Positions 33,927 through 38,611 of a stretch of 38,611 nucleotides of DNA are shown one piece after another. Under the pieces are notes generated by a model. The model saw nothing but the letters and a program-made list of their open reading frames with translations. It was not told the DNA's origin and searched no databases. This stretch comes from an uncultured Lachnospiraceae bacterium (GTDB taxonomy: Bacteria > Bacillota > Clostridia > Lachnospirales > Lachnospiraceae). Numbering within the stretch: position 1 is the stretch's first letter; the number at the start of each line of letters is the position of its first letter. Where the stretch lies: contig CANDGI010000026.1 of NCBI GenBank assembly GCA_947384285.1, forward strand, positions 1-38,611. The letters run 5' to 3'. Made by a program: the position numbers and the translations under genes.

Positions 33927-33977
33927 AAACATACGTTCTGTATTTGTAATTATATAGAATGTATGTTCTGCTGTCAA
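33927..33977 (-). promoter_or_regulatory. SOS-type promoter with two LexA boxes
   Basis: Minus strand: perfect -35 TTGACA (33972-33977), 17-base spacer, perfect -10 TATAAT (33949-33954). In the spacer lies GAACATACATTC (33957-33968). Just downstream of the -10 lies GAACGTATGTTT (33927-33938). The Gram-positive LexA consensus is GAAC-RNRY-GTTY; the second box fits it fully and the first has one mismatch. Box centres are 30 bases apart, about three helical turns. The terminator at 33991-34019 insulates it from the gene to the right. It reads toward the 184-aa gene. Confidence 0.75.
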
Positions 33978-33981
33978 GTGC

Positions 33982-34019
33982 AAAAAAATACCAGCCACCT
34001 TATTATTTTTGATGGCTGG
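33982..34019 (-). terminator. Terminator of the 188-aa membrane protein gene
   Basis: CCAGCCA (33991-33997) pairs with TGGCTGG (34013-34019). On the minus strand the hairpin is followed by TATTTTTTT. It ends the gene at 34027 and sits directly before the SOS-type promoter. Confidence 0.8.
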
Positions 34020-34026
34020 CCAATGT

Positions 34027-34593
34027 TTAATATAATGTATTCATTTCTTTAAGAAGTAACCCTATACTTTTATCTATTACCTCATTCGCATTTATCACCG
34101 TTTTATTTATTTCATCTGTTGCCATTGTAGTATCTGCCTGCTTCAAATATTGCTCTCCTATCTTTACAAGGTTATCTGAACAATTTTTCATTTCCTGTTT
34201 AAAATAAGTTAATTTAATATCACAATTAAAAGATTCAAGCATAACATTGTATGTATCTTTCCAAGATGCAATACAGCCATTCATGTTGCTAATAGATTTG
34301 AGGAAACCATTATACCTTTTTCTTCGTTCATCAGGGTTCCTTTTATTTAATGCATTTTCAAGATCAAGTGATACTTCCATAACATCATTTTTTATCTCAT
34401 GTAACCAATTTAATATTTTCACAAAATAATCAAGTTGCAGATTCTTTTTTCTACATATTAAATCTCTTTTCTTACTCAAAGAATCATTCATAAATATGGC
34501 AAACAATGCTACAACTGTTGGCATAATACCTTTAAACAATTCTAATGATAAATCAATCCACGGATAACATTTTACAAAATCTTGATACGTCAT
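34027..34593 (-). CDS. Membrane-anchored protein, unknown function
   Basis: The 188-aa protein has one N-terminal membrane helix (FKGIMPTVVALFAIFMND) followed by a long, mostly helical cytoplasmic domain (residues 45-188) with charged stretches. No catalytic motif is visible. The frame extends to 34650, but ATG 34593 has GGAGG 6 bases upstream and is chosen. Proteins of this shape are common as accessory genes in mobile elements, but no role is known here. Its own terminator follows at 33991-34019. Confidence 0.6.
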   Translation of the reverse strand: MTYQDFVKCYPWIDLSLELFKGIMPTVVALFAIFMNDSLSKKRDLICRKKNLQLDYFVKILNWLHEIKNDVMEVSLDLENALNKRNPDERRKRYNGFLKSISNMNGCIASWKDTYNVMLESFNCDIKLTYFKQEMKNCSDNLVKIGEQYLKQADTTMATDEINKTVINANEVIDKSIGLLLKEMNTLY

Positions 34594-34646
34594 ATAATCC
34601 CTCCAAAAATAATATGACTGAATCATACCACACCAACCACCAATAT

Positions 34647-34931
34647 TCAATTGTCAAAGTCCCAAAATTTACCAAATTTCAACATCAATCCAGTTCCAAC
34701 ACCTGCTAATTTTGCAAGTTTTGAATTTGTTTCATTATCTGTGCGATTATTCTGGACTTCCACCAAATTTGGTGTAATTCCACTTTTTTGGTCGTATTGA
34801 TTACCATGATATTCTGCTTGTTTTTCTTTTGCTTTCTTTTCGTAGTAAGCACGTTTTTTCTCAACAACTGCAATTCTTTGAAAGGAAGATAAGTTTCTTC
34901 TTCCAAGTTGAATATCAAGCATCCATTCCAT
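34647..34931 (-). pseudogene. Remnant of a ParB-like protein
   Basis: The 94-aa frame contains WMLDIQLGRRNLSSFQRIAV, followed by KKAKEKQ and NSKLAKLAGVGT. In element-borne ParB-like proteins a QLGRRNL-type block directly follows the ParB nuclease domain, and a short helix-turn-helix (KLAKLAGV) follows it. Here the N-terminal ParB domain is missing and the end (FGKFWDFDN) is abrupt, so both ends appear lost. It has a usable GAGG site before ATG 34931, and expression as a small DNA-binding protein is possible. It is not a piece of the intact ParB gene at 36086-37054, which lacks this block. Confidence 0.55.
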
Positions 34932-35249
34932 CTTTATCATCCTCGGGAAGCTAATCCACTTACGATATATAGTACATATCTAATATTTTTATTCTATATA
35001 TTGTATTCTTATTTGGTTAAAAGACACATTTCATTGACAGAACTTATAAATTTAGAACCTATCTTTTATCTAGTCATAATTCCCAATACTTACATAACTG
35101 ACTTTTCCCTTACATTTTTATGTAGATATTTTTCATATAAAAGTTTCAAACTAATAAATCATTTTCTTTACTTTTTTTATTGTATATATTACAATACATA
35201 TAATAAATTCTTAGCTTTACATAGTTTTTATAATGAAAGGAATAAATCT
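34932..35249 (+). promoter_or_regulatory. AT-rich divergent intergenic region with a promoter
   Basis: This gap separates a leftward remnant from a rightward membrane gene. At 35179-35195 ATTGTA and TACAAT form an inverted repeat, and just after it lies a -10 TATAAT (35199-35204) with a weak -35 TTTATT at 35176-35181. The repeat overlaps the spacer, as an operator would. The rest shows no gene or clear structure. Confidence 0.45.
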
Positions 35250-35723
35250 ATGTCAAATGAACAACAGAATAATCAACCATTATCCGAAGAATATGCTACT
35301 ACTATTTCATTACTTAATATATATTTAGAAGAATGGCGTTTGCGTGATCAATTAATTTGGTCACAAATGTATAGATTTTTTTATGCAATACTTATAATAA
35401 TATTACTTCCAAATCTTGATTTTTATTTAAAATCAAATTTACCAAGTTTACCAATATCTATTTTTAGAATATTGGGGTTGATTTTTTCTTTTATATTTCT
35501 TTATGTTTCATGGGGATATACTGTTCGACTTCATGCAATAACTGATACATATCAAAATATAATCAATACACTCCCAAAAGAATATCAAAGAAAAAGTATT
35601 CAAGAGTTTAAATATAAAGGAATAAACATTGGAAAATTTTTTAAGCTGCGATTAGATCGTGTGATATGTATAACATTATTTCTTCTTCTACTTTCTTTAT
35701 CATTAATTTTAATGATCATTTAA
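35250..35723 (+). CDS. Small multi-helix membrane protein
   Basis: The 157-aa protein has about four membrane helices in two pairs (FFYAILIIILLPNLDFYL and ILGLIFSFIFLYVSWGY; then ICITLFLLLLSLSLILMII at the end). The soluble N-terminus and a loop with YQNIINTLPKEYQRKSI are charged. The layout vaguely recalls RipA-type small membrane proteins, but I cannot assign it. The long frame starts at 34908, but ATG 35250 has GAAAGG 9 bases upstream and is chosen. It is the only plus-strand gene of the element's right part and stands alone between its own promoter and terminator, a layout typical of cargo genes. Confidence 0.6.
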   Translation: MSNEQQNNQPLSEEYATTISLLNIYLEEWRLRDQLIWSQMYRFFYAILIIILLPNLDFYLKSNLPSLPISIFRILGLIFSFIFLYVSWGYTVRLHAITDTYQNIINTLPKEYQRKSIQEFKYKGINIGKFFKLRLDRVICITLFLLLLSLSLILMII

Positions 35724-35768
35724 AACTTCATAAAAATCCTATCTCATCATCCTATAACCACAAACCCA

Positions 35769-35806
35769 GTGCCTTTGACACCACCAGTCTAAAGGCACAT
35801 TTTTTA
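35769..35806 (+). terminator. Terminator after the membrane protein gene
   Basis: GTGCCTTT (35769-35776) and AAAGGCAC (35791-35798) form a perfect 8-bp stem followed by ATTTTTTA. It separates the plus-strand gene from the convergent 80-aa gene. Confidence 0.8.
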
Positions 35807-35812
35807 TTATCA

Positions 35813-36055
35813 TCATTCCTTCTTATTTCCCTCCAACCATTCAGCCATATCAATAATCTCCGTCTTGCCACTACAATTTACCAGCCTAACCCTAAAATCT
35901 TCAAAATATGAAATGTCCCACAATTCACTCTCTTCCACATCATCAATATTCAGATCCGTTTGTTTTGCTTCTAAATATGAATGCAGCCATTGAATGCTTG
36001 TTACTTCATAAACCTTATTTGCTACTGATATATATTTTATTTTTGTGTTGTTAAT
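35813..36055 (-). CDS. Unlisted 80-aa protein with probable AUU start
   Basis: A minus-strand frame of 80 codons has a protein-like sequence (KIKYISVANKVYEVTSIQWL, then FEDFRVRLVNCSGKTEIIDM and AEWLEGNKKE), but it has no ATG, GTG or TTG near its start. A perfect GGAGG (36065-36069) lies exactly 9 bases before ATT at 36055, so AUU, a rare but known initiation codon, is the best start. The next upstream in-frame codon set ends in TAG. It lies 30 bases downstream of the ParB gene, in the same operon. No family is recognised. An alternative is a gene whose normal start codon has mutated. Confidence 0.55.
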   Translation of the reverse strand: MNNTKIKYISVANKVYEVTSIQWLHSYLEAKQTDLNIDDVEESELWDISYFEDFRVRLVNCSGKTEIIDMAEWLEGNKKE

Positions 36056-36085
36056 TGCTTGAATCCTCCACTAATCAAATGTTTT

Positions 36086-37054
36086 TCATTCCTTTTTATA
36101 TTGCTTATGTAATTCACTTATTTTTTCATCCATCTCATTCTCTGTTATTTTCCCATTTATTTTATCCCGCACAACATCATACATTTTATTCATAATCATC
36201 TGATTGTGCTTTATTACATTAAGCCGCTCATCTGTTAAGTAATGGGTAATATCTCCACTCTTATCGCCATAATTAGTGTCAAATAATGTATCTAACCAAA
36301 ATTGTGAAATATACCAATCGCTGCTTCTTGATTTCATATTAGATATTAAGAAAAGATATAACTTCAATTCTTCATCCGTATACTCTTTTCTATATTTTTC
36401 TTCCTGGCATACATAACGGCATTTAACAGTTGTTAAGCCTAAATCCCTACAAGCTCTTACCCTTTCATGACCGTCAATAATTGTTTTATCCCGTGCTATC
36501 AATACAGGACACGTGATTCCATACTTATTTATATTATTAAGAAACATGATCCAATCCGCACCAGTACGCATACCAAAATATTGTTCATAATCAGGTAACG
36601 GTCTTAAATCCTTAATACAGATTTCATAAATTGATTCGTCTAACTTTTTATCAACCACACTTTCTGCAATCTTCTGGTTTTCATTAATAGTTTTTTTAAT
36701 AACCTTTTTTATTTCTCTTGTAGACATTGATTTTAAATCATGATTCTCAATAAATTCTTCTCTTTTTTCGGTTGGCACGTCTAATAACAAACCAACTTTT
36801 GTTACCTCCAAATTGGAAATCGCTTGCGAATTTGTGCCAAATTCTTTTGCAATCCTCATAAACTGATTCGCCGTTCTTTGACTAAAAGCAACTCTATTTT
36901 CCAACCATGAACCCCATTCTCCATGAGATAACCGCTTTTTCGCCTCTATTAACTTATAACCAATCTGAATCATATTTTCTGCCGTTTGATTTTTTAGTGT
37001 AATGATTTCCTTTTCAATTTTCTCTAATTCTGTTTTTACAATAACTGTATTCAT
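36086..37054 (-). CDS. DUF3102/ParB-like protein
   Basis: The 322-aa protein combines a DUF3102-like N-terminal domain (LKNQTAENMIQIGYKLIEAK, then HGEWGSWLENRVAFSQRTAN, about residues 15-70), typical of mobile elements, with a ParB-type nuclease domain near residues 150-215. That domain shows IKDLRPLPDYEQYFG and the conserved IIDGHERVRACRDLGLTTVKCR. The C-terminal 100 residues are helical. Such proteins act in partition, replication or transcription control of elements; no ParA is in view. ATG 37054 follows AGGAG by about 12 bases. The 80-aa gene follows in the same operon. Confidence 0.75.
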   Translation of the reverse strand: MNTVIVKTELEKIEKEIITLKNQTAENMIQIGYKLIEAKKRLSHGEWGSWLENRVAFSQRTANQFMRIAKEFGTNSQAISNLEVTKVGLLLDVPTEKREEFIENHDLKSMSTREIKKVIKKTINENQKIAESVVDKKLDESIYEICIKDLRPLPDYEQYFGMRTGADWIMFLNNINKYGITCPVLIARDKTIIDGHERVRACRDLGLTTVKCRYVCQEEKYRKEYTDEELKLYLFLISNMKSRSSDWYISQFWLDTLFDTNYGDKSGDITHYLTDERLNVIKHNQMIMNKMYDVVRDKINGKITENEMDEKISELHKQYKKE

Positions 37055-37184
37055 ATAATTACCGCTCTCCTTTATTTATCACTTTGTTTAAACCAACCGC
37101 TCCTAAAATCAAATGGCAGAGATAAAGAAGTCCCTTGTAATCCCCTTTACCGTCCGACTGACAGGCCATTATTCCACATTAAAA

Positions 37185-37892
37185 TCATTCAACAATCTGA
37201 ATATGGCTTACTTTTTTCGGCTTCAAGATATTGCCAGTCTGGTTATTCTTCATGATTCCTGTTTCTTTATCCATTGTATATACCGGGACTCCCCGATCCT
37301 CAAAAAACTTCTCCATTATCCCTTTGCCAGTCTGTGCCTTATACATTGCACTCATTGCACTTGTATATTCCATGTAAGCATGTCTCAAATCAGCGTTATA
37401 ATAATCCCACAATAGTTCGGATAATTCATCACGGCCAATCGGTTTATCCAAATCCATGTTATTCAAAACTTCCATAGTGGAGAAATAATCTTTCTCTTCC
37501 CACTTATCACCTTTGTAATATTTTTCTATCGGGAATGCAGTTACGAAATTCCTCAATGTCAGGCATCCTAAAATCGTAAATATGCTGTCAATCACCGTAA
37601 ACCTAACCTGTTCTTCCGCCAACGTCCTTCCTTTATCAATGCCAAGTTTCATATTCTCCCTTGTAACATCACGCATAGAGCAGATATATTTGATGCCAGT
37701 AAGTCCAATTTTTGCAAGTTCATCTTGTGGCAAGTCACATATTTTGCCCTTTCTTCCTGTGCATGATTTCTCCAATGCTGAAATATACTGGCGTTTCCAG
37801 CATTCATTTAATTTAGCAACTCGGTAAACACGATCCGTTTCTTTGCTTTTATCTTTATCTGTTGAATTGATTATTGTAAATTTACTGCTCAT
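37185..37892 (-). CDS. Uncharacterised 235-aa protein
   Basis: No family is recognised. The protein is soluble and mostly helical, with segments VRFTVIDSIFTILGCLTLRNFVTAFPIEKYYKG and DELSELLWDYYNADLRHAYM (quoted in part), and a basic C-terminus. ATG 37892 has AGGAG 10 bases upstream. It lies between ParB and ClpX on the same strand, and the three may form one maintenance or early operon. A replication or regulation role is only inferred from position. Confidence 0.5.
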   Translation of the reverse strand: MSSKFTIINSTDKDKSKETDRVYRVAKLNECWKRQYISALEKSCTGRKGKICDLPQDELAKIGLTGIKYICSMRDVTRENMKLGIDKGRTLAEEQVRFTVIDSIFTILGCLTLRNFVTAFPIEKYYKGDKWEEKDYFSTMEVLNNMDLDKPIGRDELSELLWDYYNADLRHAYMEYTSAMSAMYKAQTGKGIMEKFFEDRGVPVYTMDKETGIMKNNQTGNILKPKKVSHIQIVE

Positions 37893-37960
37893 ATAATTAT
37901 TTCTCCTATATTCTGTATTTGTGGACGATAGCTTTTCGTTGACGACTTATTTTATTCCAC

Positions 37961-37973
37961 CCGAAAGTTTCGG
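37961..37973. other. Short hairpin after the clpX-like gene
   Basis: CCGAAA-G-TTTCGG forms a small palindrome directly after the stop of the ClpX-like gene (37982). It lacks a U-run; a weak terminator is possible. Confidence 0.3.
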
Positions 37974-37981
37974 CTCGGATT

Positions 37982-38611
37982 CTACGCAATTTTCTTATTC
38001 CATTTACTATAAATCACTGCTTCCTCAATTCCATCCACCACGCCAGGAGTTATAACAACCTTTTTCGCATCTGGCATATCTGGCACTTTAAACATAATAT
38101 CTTTCAGAAAAGTTTCAATAATGCTCCTTAATCCTCGCGCGCCTATTTTTCGTTCGTCTGCTTTAGATGCTATTTTATTTAATGCCTCTTCTGTTACTTC
38201 CAGTTCCATGCCATCCATTCTGAATAATTCCTGATACTGCTTTACAATGGCATTCTTTGGCTCTGTCAATATCCTAACCATATCTTCGATACTTAACGGA
38301 TTCAAAGTACAGATTACAGGAAGCCTCCCTATTAATTCAGGCATAAGTCCAAATGAATTTAAATCCTTTTGCTGCACATCCGATAAATCCACTTTACAGT
38401 CATCATGCACACCTTTAACATCTGCGCCAAACCCGATAGATTTACCCTTATTATTTCTCTGCTCAATAATCTTTTCCAGCCCATCAAAAGCACCACCGCA
38501 AATAAACAAAATATCGCTCGTATCAATGTTTACACATTCTCCTTGTGGATGTTTTCTGTGTGTAGACGTCACAGATGATACAAGGATATTGAATTGCACC
38601 ATGATTCTACA
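37982..38611 (-). CDS. ClpX-like AAA+ unfoldase, C-terminal part (cut by window edge)
   Basis: About 210 C-terminal residues of a ClpX-type unfoldase are visible. Present are the RKH loop (RKHPQGE), sensor 1 (ILFICGGAFDGLEKII), the arginine-finger segment PELIGRLPVI (usually PEFIGRLPVI) and sensor 2 in IGARGLRSIIETFLKDIMF. The Walker motifs, zinc domain and IGF loop would lie beyond the edge. Compared with typical ClpX, about seven residues are missing between VQ and RKH, near the second pore loop. Host clpX normally sits with clpP, tig or lon; here the neighbours are element genes, so this is an element-encoded paralogue. The first ATG in view (38602) is internal. Confidence 0.8.
   Translation of the reverse strand, partial: CRIMVQFNILVSSVTSTHRKHPQGECVNIDTSDILFICGGAFDGLEKIIEQRNNKGKSIGFGADVKGVHDDCKVDLSDVQQKDLNSFGLMPELIGRLPVICTLNPLSIEDMVRILTEPKNAIVKQYQELFRMDGMELEVTEEALNKIASKADERKIGARGLRSIIETFLKDIMFKVPDMPDAKKVVITPGVVDGIEEAVIYSKWNKKIA

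Noticed and set aside
33927-33968. Simple inverted-repeat hairpin terminator
   Set aside because: The two arms coincide with LexA-type boxes around a consensus promoter and have no U-run, so an operator pair explains them better.
34908-35249. N-terminal extension of the plus-strand membrane protein
   Set aside because: The extension is built from AT-rich intergenic DNA that contains the promoter; the ATG at 35250 has a good ribosome site.

Overview
The window looks like a Lachnospiraceae (Clostridia) chromosome carrying an integrated element at a tRNA gene. This assignment rests on protein style and gene order and was not database-checked. The left 18.7 kb is host backbone of moderate GC. 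From 18.8 kb to the right edge lies foreign DNA entered through a tyrosine recombinase next to tRNA-Leu(CAA). The other end of the element is outside the window.

Host region (1-18720). The left edge has a regulatory block with repeated operators, then a broken chimeric gene, a tocopherol-cyclase-like protein, and a long tightly packed leftward gene train. In transcription order the train is polA, a coaE/ftsA-like fused ORF, a WalJ-type metallo-hydrolase, an ACT-domain protein, its DUF711/PFL partner, an acidic repeat-containing membrane protein, hisH, hisF, ung and an HD phosphohydrolase. A diguanylate cyclase is transcribed the other way from its own promoter. An M24 aminopeptidase P and a RidA protein follow before tRNA-Leu.

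Element, left part (18.8-30.3 kb). The integrase points at the tRNA. Beyond it come a coiled-coil protein, a 96-aa protein and a giant phage tail tape measure protein (about 2,760 aa, or about 2,826 aa if a frameshift at a C7 tract is repaired). Two zinc-ribbon proteins lie upstream of it, behind a strong extended -10 promoter. No other recognisable tail, capsid or packaging gene is visible.

Element, right part (30.3-38.6 kb, AT-rich). This part holds a small HTH protein, a hairpin-rich non-coding stretch, a 533-aa protein with a faint sigma-factor look, a 184-aa unknown, two membrane proteins, a truncated ParB-like remnant, an 80-aa gene that seems to start at AUU, a DUF3102/ParB protein, a 235-aa unknown and the C-terminal half of a ClpX paralogue cut by the window edge.

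The most notable signal is a near-perfect sigma-A promoter (TTGACA-17 bp-TATAAT) at 33949-33977 with two LexA/SOS-type boxes on it, reading leftward toward the 184-aa gene and possibly the 533-aa gene. A working model, which is inference only, is that DNA damage opens this promoter, its products switch on the late zinc-ribbon/tape-measure operon, and ParB and ClpX serve maintenance or development of what is probably a long-tailed prophage.
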